Positions 1-12,800 of a DNA stretch of 64,000 nucleotides are shown here, one piece after another. Below the pieces are notes generated by a model. That model saw nothing but the letters and a program-made list of their open reading frames with translations, was not told the DNA's origin and did not search any database. The DNA lies in the NCBI GenBank assembly GCA_032622095.1, contig CP136062.1, positions 164,565,990-164,629,989 of the forward strand, written 5' to 3'. Position 1 is the stretch's first letter. Each line of letters begins with the position of its first letter. A program made the position numbers and the translations under genes. Source of the stretch: Siphonodentalium dalli (lineage: Eukaryota > Mollusca > Scaphopoda > Gadilida > Siphonodentaliidae).

Positions 1-400
1 GGGGTGTTATATGGCGTTTGGTTCGTTGTTTCTCAATGGATATTAATGAAATTGGGTGTATATGGGACATGGAATACAATAACGTTTGAATTATTTTTAA
101 ATTCACAAATTTGTTGAAACACACTATAAAGTGTAAACGGCCGGCTCCAATTAAAAGGTGTAAGCGGACGTGATGTCGCATTATCTTCTTTGTTTATAAA
201 TGGATATGACTGAAATTTAGTACATATGTCCGGGTTATGACATGGTATACATTAACTTTTGAATTGTTTTTAAAATCAAAAATTTCTTGATTTTATTGAA
301 CTTTTCGTTCTTTCGTTCTATAAAGTGTAAGCGGCCGGCTCTAATTAAAAGGTGTAAGCGGCTTATGTGCTTAGCGTTATAGGTATAATCGGATTAACTA
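1..400. repeat. Two diverged direct copies of a ~192-bp unit
   Basis: The motif cggccggct followed by aattaaaaggtgtaagcgg occurs near 137 and again near 329, each preceded by a similar AT-rich block. No coding signal is seen. The repeat may extend left of the window. Confidence 0.55.
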
Positions 401-1325
401 ATTGGCGACTCTAGACTATTGTGATTTGAGGTTTTGGCGAAATAATAATTTAAATACATTTATTTTAAAGGGGTACTGTACACCAATTTCAATAAATTCC
501 CGGTAACAATTGCGATCTAATATCAATATTATATTTTAAAATAACGTGACGATGTCTACTGAAAACGTTCCGGTTAACACATGGGTTAACAGGCTATCAT
601 AAAAGTCAAATTGAATAAATTAATATAAATGAATTTATGACTGGAGTCATAAAATGGCGAATTGTGCCATTACGAGTTACCGCTCTTGAAATCTCACATG
701 TTGGGTGTCTTTATATAATTATCGACGGCCGTTTACGACGAACATTATTGAGTTGCGAACAAAACATGTTAGACCTTGAGCTACCATATGGCCACCCCCC
801 CCCCCCCCCCCCTGTGCGGATTTTTGCCGACTATGTTTTTCCGACAGACAGATGTATTTCACACATTTTTCTGCTTGTTTGCCACTCGGGCGTGGGGGCT
901 TTTTCATTTTATAGCGATTTTCATAAAACTACTGTGTTTTTTTGCGATAAAATCCTTATTGGGGGTAGGGGAATATTTATCTCTAATAGTCAGCGAGCTA
1001 TTGTATACACACATGCATATTAATATATTCTAATATAGTTTAAGGCGGGGTCAAGTGCACGTGGTTGCGTGGTGCGGGCGCTGTCATATTGTGTGATTGG
1101 CATGTTGAGACGTGGCATAAGGACCAGTAGGACCACATTTAACATAGAATCATTAATTATATAGCTCGCAAACATCTGACTTTCTTTCCTTTGTAGCTAG
1201 TCTTGCATAACTCATAGGTCGCGGCCTCTCCGAGTACGACCTTGGTAATTTGGTTGGGGTCACTATCGTTCGATTATATTCCTGTCCCCCCATAGGTTAA
1301 GATAGATATATTAGTATGTACCATC
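401..1325. other. Unique AT-rich intergenic sequence with a poly-C tract
   Basis: No gene or element recognised. A run of 18 C lies at 795-812. The short open frames across it are low-complexity and not convincing. Confidence 0.5.
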
Positions 1326-2215
1326 ACGTCCCTTGAATCGCTGACATACGAAAAGTTGCACTTCCTGAGTCCCGATGGACATTGTTATGATATGATCTCA
1401 CTCAGACCACCATACTGAAGAAGTACGGGTGATAATTTCTGGCATTAACCCTTTATTGTCCTGATGCGTGGCATTAAACGATGAACCTCTGCTATGTACA
1501 ATAGGTCGCTGACATACGAAAGGTTGCACTTCCCGAGTCCCGATGGACGTTGTTATGATATGATCTCATTCAGACCACAATACTAAAGAAGTACGGTCGA
1601 TAATTGCTGGCATTAACCCCTCCTTGTCCTGAAGCGTGGCATTAAACATGGGACCTCTGGTATGTACAATGGGTCGCTGACATACGAAAAGTTGCACTTC
1701 CCGAGTCCTGATGGACATTGTTATGATATGATCTCATTCAGACCACCCTACTTAAGAAGTATGGCCGATAGTTTCTGACATTAACCCCTTCTTGTCATGA
1801 AGCGTGGCATTAAACATGGCGCGGGACCTCTGGTATGTACAATAGGTCGCTGACATACGAAAAGTTACTTTCCGAGTCCCGATGGACATTGTTATAATAT
1901 TATCTCGTTTGGGTCACCCTACTGATGAAGTGCGGCCGATAATATCTGGCATTAACCCCCTCTTGTCCTGAAGCGTGGCATTAAACATGAGACCTCTGGT
2001 GTGTACAATAGGTCGCTGACATCTCGTTTGGTTCTCCCTACTGATGAAGTACGGGCAATAATTTCTGGCATTAACCCCTTCTTGACATGAATCGTGGTAT
2101 TGAACAAGGAACCTCTGGTGTGTAGAGTAGGTCGCTGACATACGGAAAATTGCACTTCCTGAGTCCCGATGGACGTTGTTGTAATAGTATCTCATTTAGA
2201 TCACCCTACCTAGCT
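1326..2215 (-). repeat. 168-bp tandem repeat, about five copies, minus orientation
   Basis: The marker gacatacg recurs at 1343, 1511 and 1679, exactly 168 bp apart, then at 1852 after a 5-bp insertion and again near 2137 after a partly deleted copy. The consensus is the reverse complement of the array at 8570-9832. A lone degenerate piece lies at about 2645-2700. Confidence 0.85.
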
Positions 2216-2707
2216 CTCTAAGTGGGATTATTTTAAAGCTGTCAGCCTCAGTGGCTAGCTTCGTGCGAGTTTTTCTTTCTTTCTGGAACGGTGTAAATCC
2301 CTCCGAGAGGCTTTCTTTCGTCGTAATTTCGCTTGTGATATTGACAAACCTATGTGACAATTTTTCACAAATATTAAACCTAATGACTGCAAGATATATA
2401 AATATGTGTTACAAATGATATCGAACCTATGCGTTTCGTGTGTATGTTCTCAATGCTGATTATATGGACATGCTGCACGGTGTTTGGGCAGTACGTACTT
2501 GTATTTGATTTGACACCGCGAAAAGGTTTCAACATTCCATGTGTATGTTCTCAAGACTATACGTGGTCAGACGAAGGTGGTGACAGGGGTTGGGTGTACG
2601 TATTTATATTTTATGGGACACTGTCGGGTCTGCTTACCTAATGACGAAGCGCGGTCGGTAATTTCTGGCATTAACCCCTTCTTTATCTGAACAGTGGCAA
2701 AAAATTT

Positions 2708-3096
2708 AATCATTCCTTGCTTGTACTTCTGTGGTGTTATTGACTCAGACACCATATATGATATTTTACCCGGGGAGCGCTATTTTACAGGTCCCGTTGC
2801 CCTCGGATGTCTTAAAAGGGCACTAAGAATTATAATATATATATGTTGGCTAGAGGCGGCTAAACGACTGGACCATCGGAGCTGAAAAGTTTGTAAATGT
2901 GGATAATTTGACTCAGGTAACCTTATTATATAGGTCCCGTTGATATTAGATGTCTTAAAAGGGTAATAGTAATTACTTTAACTAAATAATTAATTATATA
3001 CCAAAACTTGTTGCAATCTGGAAGGTGAAAATTGATACACTGGGATAACTTATCCCGTGGAGTATAACATGGGGTTGTTTGCGTGGATCTCAGACG
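2708..3096 (+). repeat. Left arm of a long imperfect inverted repeat
   Basis: Blocks such as ccttgcttgtact, aggtcccgttg, gtcttaaaaggg and gggataacttatccc reappear in reverse complement and reverse order at 7318-7694. Divergence is substantial, so the arms are old. The spacer is about 4.2 kb. Confidence 0.75.
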
Positions 3097-3125
3097 ATAG
3101 AACGATGTTGCCAAATATCAGTGAC

Positions 3126-4170
3126 CAAAGTTCAGTGGAAAGTGCACACGGGCTCTTAATGTGGGGTCAGGGGTGTCATTTTGAGTTAACGAAGTATCCG
3201 TGACCCGAGATGACCCAGAATATAGGAGATCGAACTGCGTGGCTCGTGATTATTGTAGACCGTGCACATGCCGACGATGGTGTCAAATATCAGTACCAAA
3301 GAGTTCAGTGGAAAGTGCGCACGGGCTTTAAATGTGGGGTCAGGGGTGTCATATTGATTAAAACTAGTACTAGGTCTCCGTGGCCCGCAATGACCCAGCA
3401 TATGGGAGTTCGAACTATACGTGGCCCGTGATTATTGTAGAGCACTCTCATGCCGACTATGTTGACAAACTTCTGTATCCAGTTTTAAGTGTAAAGTGCG
3501 CACGGGCTCTTAAGGTGGGTTCAGGGATGTCATATTTGGGTAAAACTAGGTTTCCGTCACCCGTTATTACCCAAACTATATAAGTTCGAACTGCGTATAG
3601 TTCGTGATTATTGCAGAGTGCGATGTTGTCAAATGTCAGTAACGACCCGGAGAGCGCTTTGAGGCTTATAGAGCATATGGAGAATATAGAATAGGATTTG
3701 TGCTATAGAGGCTTATAGAGCGTATGGAGAATATAGAATAGGATGTGTGCTATAGAGGCTTATAGATCATATAGAGAATATAGAATAGGATGTGTGCTAT
3801 AGAGGCTTATAGATCATATAGAGAATATAGAATAGGATGTGTGCTATAGAGGCTGATAGATCATATAGAGAATATAGAATAGGATGTGTGCTATAGAGGC
3901 TGATAGATCATATAGAGAATATAGAATAGGATGTGTGCTATAGAGGCTTTGGGAAGTGCGCACGGGCTCTTAAGGTGTGGTCAGGGGTGTCATATTTGGT
4001 TAATATATGTTTCTGTGACCCGTGATAACCAAGACTATAGGAGTTTGAACTGTTTGGCTCATGATTATTGTAGAGTGGGTACATGCCGATGACGGTGCCA
4101 ATTATCAGTGCTCAGGGTGGAGTGGAAAGTACGCATGGCCTCTTAAAGTGGGGTTATGTATGTCGTATTG
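3126..4170 (+). repeat. ~165-180 bp tandem repeat, about five diverged copies
   Basis: The motif ggaaagtgcgcacgggctct and the following ggggtcaggggtgtcatatt recur near 3135, 3310, 3490, 3955 and 4117. The third interval is enlarged by the 47-bp minisatellite at 3661-3942. Confidence 0.7.
3661..3942 (+). repeat. 47-bp minisatellite, six copies
   Basis: Units begin gaggctta/gaggctga at 3661, 3708, 3755, 3802, 3849 and 3896. The last three or four are almost identical and the first two carry 'gagcatatgg' variants. A seventh start at 3943 breaks off into the older repeat. Confidence 0.9.
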
Positions 4171-4291
4171 GTTTAAACGAGGTTTCCGTGATCCCTGATT
4201 GCCTCATTTTATTGCAATTGCCCCAATCTAGGTATTAAATGAACGGTTGCTGGTCACGGTGTCCTCTTGTCATTGTCAGTTTACGAAGTGT

Positions 4292-4294
4292 CGG

Positions 4295-4327
<33 letters not shown>
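4292..4327 (+). repeat. (ATT)n microsatellite
   Basis: About twelve uninterrupted ATT triplets. Confidence 0.95.
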
Positions 4328-4744
4328 GGGGTAAACAGCACCAAGTGCACGACTCTCCGCATAAAGTTGCATCTTTCTTTTGATTTGATAATAAACGCTC
4401 TTTATTTGCTAATGGTTAGTGCCTCTTTAAGTTATTTGATGTCAACATAACCTATGGCGTGACATTCCCCGCGTAATTTTACTTTTGTGTACCACTTTTC
4501 TCTCGTATTTTCGGGGCTAATAATAAACGCAAGTTATGTATCATACAAATGACTAACCCCCCTTTAAGTGATATGAGGTCAAATGTGCCTACCCCATGAC
4601 ATTATCCTGCAAATCCTTGGTTGTGTCCTGGGATGGCCCGGAGTGCCGCTGCAGCGCGTGTCGGTAGTGGCATATACATGCATGTATTGTGATATGCTTC
4701 TGACATACAGATATACTAGCAGGGGGTTTGGGGAGTCTCTGGAT

Positions 4745-5190
4745 ACTGGACACCCACCCATGCCGTCAAATCGGTCGAAATCCTGACCGTTCTCGAAAAT
4801 GGTCCATACCCCATTTTCACTCCCTCGGTGTGGCACCCCCGGGGTTATGAGTGGGGGCTCGGGGTGTTTCTGTGTGGTATTTGGGGCCGGCCACCCACCC
4901 ATGCCGTCAAATCGGTCGAAATCCTTACCGTTCTCAAAAATGTTCCATACCCCATTTTCACCCCCCCCCCCCGGGTGATGGGTGGGGGTCGGGGTGTTTC
5001 TAGGTGGTATTTGGGGCTGGCCACACACCCATGCCGTCAAATCGGTCGTAATCCTTACAGTTCTCTAAAATAGTCCATACCCCATTTTCACCCCCTCGGG
5101 GTGGCACCCACCGGGGTGATGGGTGGGGTCGGGTGTTTCTAGGTGGTATTTGTGGCCGGCCACCCACCCATGCCGTCAAATCGGTCGAAA
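4745..5190 (+). repeat. GC-rich minisatellite, ~130-141 bp unit, about 3.3 copies
   Basis: The core tgccgtcaaatcggtcg occurs at 4761, 4902, 5032 and 5171. Between cores are C-rich stretches (caccccc) and ggggtgtttct. The overlapping long open frames on both strands come from the repeat and are not taken as genes. Confidence 0.85.
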
Positions 5191-6978
5191 GCGACATTTA
5201 AAAAATAAGGAATAAGGAATAGGGAATATGTTCCAAATGTCATGTTCGTGGATTGCAGTAGGTGGCAAAGAAGCCAGTGAAAGCATTCCCAAACCAGCCC
5301 ATTTTAAACATTTAACTTTTAACTATTAATGATCAAATAAGGTAAACAACACAATTACAAATAGTCTGATAATATTGTTACTATACAGGAAAATTATTCT
5401 GGCAAATTTTGTTTTAAAGCATCTCTTTCCGAACCCAGAATATCTAGGGTGAGGGTAGCCTTACGACTGTGGTGTCGTAGTACGTGATCGAACGGTGTCA
5501 TCCAGGTCGAAGGGAATAACATCACCTTACTGTCCATGGTACACCACGATAAGTTGGTGCTAGCCTCACCATCACCACATAGCCACTGAACCTACACAGT
5601 AGTCAAAGACACCCTCTCACCTATTCAAAATTTCCCTTTTCTCTTATCTTAATGGAAGTGGCAAATTTAAATTATCCATACTGATTTCTCTGGTGTTTCT
5701 TCTCTGGTGTTTCTTGTTTTATGTTTTCTGTTTTTTTAAATTAAATTAGAAATGTTAGTACTTGATAAATAACATTTTTAGCTGTTGCCAGTTAGGTAGT
5801 TTAACTAGGATTCAATTTATTTTCATTTGCATAAAATTGATATGTTACCCTGTGTGTGTTTATTACGCCACATGTGGTGTAAGTTGTTTCGGAGATTTTG
5901 ATATTCTGTGGTCGAATGGGCGAATGCATTGTGGGAGATTTTTTTTTTACCTTACTCAATTGTACCGATATAATCACGTAGATGCTGAAATTGTAAAGTT
6001 AACGCCACCCGTGTATAATATGTTTTTGAAAATATGACTCAATCGTATCGATAGAGTCAGGACAGGCTGAAATTGTAAACTTAAAGTCACCGGTGTAATA
6101 ATATGTTGTTGAAAATATAAATAATCTGATAGCCTGAAAATAATGTATAACCCATTGGGAGCCCCTAGTGTAGTGAAGTGAATTATGGGTAATTTTAATT
6201 GGAGTGTGCATGCCTGTTCTGTTGGAGTAACCGCTATCTTTTATTTTCTGGTCATCAAGTCAAAATTGTATCGTATACACAATGTGCTTGTACCGATGGA
6301 TGTATCGTGACTCGACTCGTTTTCGTGGTCATATAGGCCCTATATATAACTTATGATCACGAAAACGAACAGAGTAGCGATATCTGATAGAATTCCAGGA
6401 ATCGTACATTCACTTTCAATAGTATAGATTCTCTGAATCTGCCGCGGAATTCCCAAAATTGTAGGCTATTTTCAATAGGATTTTCCGAATTTCCACTTTC
6501 ACTTTTCACTGTTACAACGCAAAGCGACCTTAGTTGACCCAGATATATGGCACACTGGCTGAATCCATGACAATTAGTGTATGTAGCAGTGCTTCTTTCA
6601 TTTATTTAAAGCTCACCTCGTTAAAACGCATGTCAATCGTATTTGTTTACAAATTGTATTGGGTGCGACGATTTGCAGTAGGGCCCTATTTGCTGAGGTC
6701 ACTTTGCGGAAGTCCCCGAATTCGCGGAGGTCCCCTAAAATGGGCGATATATGTAGATTTTAATGAGGGAACGGGTGCGTATTTGTCAATTGATACGTAT
6801 TTTAAACAAATAACGACACGATCATCATAATAGAGGTCTGTTCTATCAATTATATATGCGCCGAGTTCACTTGGTGCAAATCAAACGGCGATAAATATTC
6901 TCGTGTGCCAGAAGCACTCCTTAAAGTTGTAAATAAGATGAATATTTATTAGATGTTATTTAACAAGTCAATCAAATA
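5191..6978. other. Intergenic sequence without a recognised gene
   Basis: Two minor structures are seen. A ~90-bp direct duplication covers about 5960-6120 (ctgaaattgtaaa... and atatgtt(t/g)ttgaaaatat occur twice). A short inverted repeat at about 6314-6376 pairs ctcgttttcgtg with cacgaaaacga. Confidence 0.4.
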
Positions 6979-7030
6979 ATATTATTCATTAGTTAGCGCC
7001 TATATATTAGCGCTAACTAATGAATAATAT
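6979..7030. repeat. Perfect palindrome, 21-bp arms, 10-bp loop
   Basis: The arm ending ttcattagttagcgc at 6979-6999 is exactly complementary to gcgctaactaatgaa... at 7010-7030. AT-rich flanks extend the pairing imperfectly. Confidence 0.9.
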
Positions 7031-7059
7031 TTTATATTATAATTATATTATAATTTATA

Positions 7060-7228
7060 TTTATGGCTAATAATATGATCTTGGTGGCGTTACCATTTCT
7101 GACTATGGTTTTCTTGTTTATATATGTATTTGTTTTTACAGTCGGTCAAAAGCTCTTCAGAGCTTGTGTTTGTAATATGTTCATACCTCCGACTTTAAAT
7201 AAATAAAATTTATCTTATCTTATCTTGT
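7060..7228 (+). mobile_element. Probable 3' tail of a LINE or SINE
   Basis: A segment ending tccgactttaaataaataaaattt is followed by a short (TTATC)n repeat (7209-7226). An AATAAA-rich end plus a pentamer tail is usual for CR1/Jockey-like 3' ends. No coding part is seen. Confidence 0.35.
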
Positions 7229-7317
7229 CAGATGACTCATCTGTACTAATGTTTCTACACATCGTCTAAGCTGATAAGGAACATTCTTTGTTGTTCATAG
7301 TTGCCCGTTTAAGCGTC

Positions 7318-7694
7318 CGAGATAATCGGAAACAAACCCATGTTACTCCATGGGATAATTTATCCCAGTCTGTCAATTTTAACCTTCCAGATTTGAACAA
7401 TTTTTGGTATATAATTAATTATTTAGTTAAATTAATTACTATTGCCCCTTTAAGACATCTGATATCAACGGGACCTAGATAATAAGGTTACCTGAGTCAA
7501 ATTACCAACATTTACAAATTTTCAGCTCCAATGGTCCAGCCGTTTGGCCGCCCCTAGCCAACATATATATATATTATAATACTTAGTGCCCTTTTAAGAC
7601 ATCCGAGAGCAACGGGACCTGTAAAATAGCGCTTCCCGGGTAAAATAACATGTCTGGCTCAATAACATCACGAGAGTACAAGCAAGGAATGATA
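7318..7694 (-). repeat. Right arm of the long imperfect inverted repeat
   Basis: Reverse-complement counterpart of 2708-3096. Matching landmarks are gggataatttatccc at about 7351, cttttaagacatccg at about 7591 and gtacaagcaaggaatgat ending near 7694. Confidence 0.75.
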
Positions 7695-7699
7695 TACCA

Positions 7700-8560
7700 T
7701 CGCAGTTTATCAGACCTCGAGAATTTGACTTGTCATTACTTACATAAAACAGTCATTTGCGCTGCATGGAACAAAAAGAGAGTTCCGCATGTTAGTGTAT
7801 TCTAATATGGTAGAAATAAAGAGCGCTAGTTAAATTTATGTGGGATAAATTGTAAACAGCTGAAGAACGTTATATCAATATTTCGTGTATTGGTCACCCT
7901 GTCTAATTCCATATAATGTAGACACAATTTGGAAGCCCGAATTTCGGGCCATGTCCGTTTAAGTTATGTCACGAAATTGCACGAAAGTTCTGCCAGTATT
8001 GCTACTTCCCATAACACTAACATTTGAGTTAAAGTCATGGCAGGTAATGGGACAATTTAATAGTGATTTCAACATCATGTCTCTACAGGATGCATGAGCT
8101 GAAAGACATCGCTGTATGTTGCAGATCAGGCAGGACCAGGTGTTATAATTTCACAGACTTCAGTTTGTGACATGTGCATGTAGAGCAAAATAATAAATTT
8201 TGTGCCACGCTGTAGTGTGGGTATTTTATTGTATGTTATCAAATTGTTGTGACACTTTTAATAGGGTTGCTCTGTGGGGGCCATACGTCTCAGAGTGCTG
8301 GTAAAATTGGTTTGTCGACATTCGTAGGACTGTCTATGTGGAAAAGCTTATCTGATTTACCGGAGGGTCGAATGACGCTTATCTCTAAACTCATAGAAAT
8401 GAGCATATATATAGGCCAGTGAAACCGATCTACCACTGTAACCAGTTGCAGATGTGTTTAAATGTAGATGTTATATCTCATGGCATTTGGTTGTCCATTA
8501 CCGTTGTTCAGGAACGCGGTAAGATGATCCCGTTGGAATGGGGTGTCAAACTTCAAACTG
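7700..8560. other. Intergenic sequence, nothing recognised
   Basis: AT-rich, no long open frame, no repeat structure that I can see. Confidence 0.4.
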
Positions 8561-8569
8561 GCATTAAAA

Positions 8570-9832
8570 ACGGTACTTCGTCTTTTGGTTGAATGATATA
8601 ATATCATAGGAAAGTTCAGCGGGACACGCGAAGTACAACTTTACATGCAGGCGGCCAATTGTACACATCAGAGGTCCCTTGTGCAATGCCACGGTTAAGA
8701 TAAAGAAGGGGTTAATGCCCGAAATTACCGACCGTACACCATTTGGGTGACACATTTGAAATATTAACACAACAGCGTTCATCGGGACACGGAAAGCACC
8801 AGTACTGTCAAGATAAATAAGGGGTTAATGCCAGAATTTACCGACCGATCAGTGTGATCCAAATTAATTAATATAACATTGTTCATCGGGACACGGTAAC
8901 TGCAACTGTTCGTATGTCGGTGACCTATTGCACACACCAGAGGTCCCTTGTTTAATGCCACGGTTCGTGACAAGAAGGGACTAATGCCAGAAATTAACAA
9001 CCGTACTTTTTCAGTAAGGTGACCCAAAAGAGATAATATCATAACAACGTCCATCATGACTCGGGAAGTGCAACTTTTCGTATGTCAGAGGTCCCATGTT
9101 TAATGCCACGCTTCAGGACAAGAAGGTGTTAATGCCAGACATTATCGACCATACTTCTTCAGTAGAGTGGTCTGAAGGGGATCATATCATAACAACGTCC
9201 ATCGGGACTCGGGAAGTGCAACTTTTCGTCTGTCAGCGACCTATTGTACATACCAGATGTACCATGTTTAATGCCACGCTTCAGGACAAGAAGGGGTTAA
9301 TGCCAGAAATTATCGACCATGCTTATTCAGTAGGGTGGTCTGAAGGAGATCAGATCATAACAACGTCCATCGGGACTCGGGAAGTGCAACTTTTCGTATG
9401 TCAGCGACCTATTGTACACACCAGAGGTCCCATGTTTAATGCCACGCTTCAACACAAGAAGGGGTTAATGTATGAAATTATCGACCATGCTTATTCAGTA
9501 TGGTGGTCTGAAGGAGATCAGATCATAACAACGTCCATCGGGACTCGGGAATTGCAACTTTTCGTATGTCAGCGACCTATTGTACATACCAGAGTTCCCA
9601 TGTTTTTGCCACGCTTAAGGATAAGAATGGGTTAATGCCAGAATGTATCGACCATACTTCATCAGTATGGTGGTCCGAACGAGATACTATCATAACAACG
9701 TCCATCGGGATTCGGGAAGTGCAACTTTTCGTATGTCAGCGACCTATTGTACATACCAGAGGTCCCATGTTTAATGCCACGCTTCAGGACAAGGAGGGGT
9801 TAATGCCAGAAATTATCGACCGTACTTCTTTC
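8570..9832 (+). repeat. 168-bp tandem repeat, plus orientation, about seven copies
   Basis: The tcggga of the marker tcgggaagtgcaacttttcg falls at 9061, 9209, 9377, 9545 and 9712. Steps are 148 (one unit lacks 20 bp), 168, 168 and 167. Copies to the left (8570-9060) are more diverged. 168 is 56 codons, so one frame stays open through several units, but on this evidence it is repeat DNA. The array stops abruptly where the 198-bp satellite begins. Confidence 0.88.
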
Positions 9833-12800
9833 GGTATACATGTGGGTTAACATTGGTATGTTTTATATACTCTGTCCATGCGATATGGCCATATTCACCA
9901 CATATTTATTGCACATGATGGTATATGCTTATGGTAATATATATTCGGTACACATGTGGGATAACATTGGTGCGTTTTATATACTCTGTCCATGCGATGT
10001 GACCATATTTACCACAAATTCATCGAAGAGGATGGCATATGCTTATGATCGATGCATTAGATGCACAATGAGACAAACTTGTGTAGATAAGAGCTGCTCG
10101 GAGACATTCACCTGGCGCAAATGCATGTAATCAGAAATATACATTCGGTATACATGTGGGATAACATTGGTGCGTTTTATATGCTCTTTGTGTGCGATAT
10201 GTCCATATTCACCACATATATATTGCACATGATGGTATATGCTTTTGGTAGATGCATTATATGCACAATGCGACAAACTTTTGTAGATAAGAGCCGCTCG
10301 GAGACAGTGACCTGGCGCAAATGCATAATCAGAAATAAATATTCGGTATACATGTGGGATAACATTGGTGCATTTTATATACTCTGTCCATGCGATATGA
10401 CCATATTTACCACAAATTCATCGAAGAGGATGGCATATGCTTATGATCGATGCATTAGATGCACAATGAGACAAACTTTTTTACATAAGAGCCGCTCGGA
10501 GACAGTGACCTGGCGCAAATGCATGATCAGAAATATATATTCGGTATACATGTGGGTTAACATTGGTATGTTTTATATACTCTGTCCATGCGATATGGCC
10601 ATATTCACCACATATTTATTGCACATGATGATATATGCTTATGGTAGATGCATTAGATGCACAAGGAGACAAACTTTTGTAGATAAGAGCCGCTCGGAGA
10701 CATTCACCTGGCGCAAATGCATGTAATCAGAAATATACATTCGGTATACATGTTGGTTAACATTGGTGCGTTTTATATGCTCTTTGTGTGCGATATGTCC
10801 ATATTCACCACATATATATTGCACATGATGGTATATGCTTTTGGTAGATGCATTATATGCACAATGCGACAAACTTTTGTAGATAAGAGCCGCTCGGAGA
10901 CAGTGACCTGGCGCAAATGCATAATCAGAAATAAATATTCGGTATACATGTGGGATAACATTGGTGCGTTTTATATACTCTGTCCATGCGATATGACCAT
11001 ATTTACCACACATTCATCGAAGAGGATGGCATATGCTTATGATCGATGCATTATATGCACAATGAGACAAACTTTTGTAGATAAGAGCCGCTCGGAGACA
11101 GTGACCTGGCGCAAATGCATAATCAGAAATATATATTCGGTATACATGTGGGTTAACATTGGTATGTTTTATATACTCTGTCCATGCGATATGGCCATAT
11201 TCACCACATATTTATTGCACATGATGGTATATTCTTATGGTAGATGCATTATATGCACAATGAGACAAACTGGTGTAGATAAGAGCCGCTCGGAGACAGT
11301 GACCTGGCGCAAATCAGAAATATATATTCGGTATACATGTGGGTTAACATTGGTGCGTTTTATATGCTCGTTGTGTGCGATATGTCCATATTCACCTCAT
11401 ATATATTGCACATGATGGTATATGCTTATGGTAGATGCATTATATGCACAAGGAGACACACTTTTGTAGATAAGAGCCGTTCGGAGACAGTCACCTGGCG
11501 CAAATGCATAATCAGAAATATATATTCGGTATACATGTGGGTTAACATTGGTATGTTTTATATACTCTGTCCATGCGATATGGCCATATTCACCACATAT
11601 TTATTGCACATGATGGTATATGCTTATGGTAGATGCATTATATGCACAATGCGACAAACTTTTGTAGATAAGAGCCGCTCGGAGACATTCACCTGGCGCA
11701 AATGCATAATCAGAAATATATATTCGGTATACATGTGGGATAACATTGGTGCGTTTTATATACTCTGTCCATGCGATATGACCATATTTACCACAACTTC
11801 ATCGAAGAGGATGGCATATTCTTATGGTAGATGCATTATATGCATAATGCGACAAACTTTTGTACATAAGAGCCGCTCGGAGACATTCACCTGGCGCAAA
11901 TGCATAATCAGAAATATATATTCGGTATACATGTGGGTTAACATTGGTGCGTTTTGTATGCTGATTATGTGCGACATGTCCACATTCACCATTTATTTAT
12001 TGCACATGATGGTGTATGCTTATGGTAGATTCATTATATGCACAAGGAGACACACTTTTTTACATAAGAGCCGATCGGAGACAGTGACCTGGCGCAAATG
12101 CATAAACAGAAATATATATTCGGTATACATGTGGGTTAACATTGGTGCGTTTTGTATGCTGATTATGTGCGACATATCCACATTCACCATTTATTTATTG
12201 CACATGATGGTATATGCTTATGGTAGATGCATTATATGCACAAGGAGACACACTTTTGTAGATAAGAGCCGTTCGGAGACAGTCACCTGGCGCAAATGCA
12301 TAATCAGAAATATATATTCGGTATACATGTGGGTTAACATTGGTATGTTTTATATACTCTGTCCATGCGATATGGCCATATTCACCACATATTTATTGCA
12401 CATGATGGTATATGCTTATGGTAGATGCGTTATATGCACAATCAGACAAACTTTTGTAGATAAGAGCCGCTCGGAGACATTCACCTGGCGCAAATGCATG
12501 TAATCAGAAATATACATTCGGTATACATGTGGGTTAACATTGGTGCGTTTTATATGCTCTTTGTGTGCGATATGTCCATATTCACCACATATATATTGCA
12601 CATGATGGTATATGCTTATGGTAGATGCATTATATGCACAATGCGACACACTTTTGTAGATAAGAGCCGCTCGGAGACAGTGACCTGGCGCAAATGTATA
12701 ATCAGAAATATATATTCGGTATACATGTGGGATAACATTGGTGCGTTTCATATACTCTGTCCATGCGATATGACCATATTTACCACAAATTCATCGAAGA

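Noticed and set aside
4579-5197. Proline/glycine-rich frames on the minus strand
   Set aside because: They arise from the GC-rich minisatellite; both strands are open.
1326-9832. Giant virus-like transposon (Maverick/Polinton)
   Set aside because: There is no polymerase, integrase, ATPase or capsid frame between the inverted arms.
9096-9850. 179-codon repetitive frame in the 168-bp array
   Set aside because: Same reasoning: the period is a multiple of three. The inverted array at 1.3-2.2 kb has the frame broken by indels.
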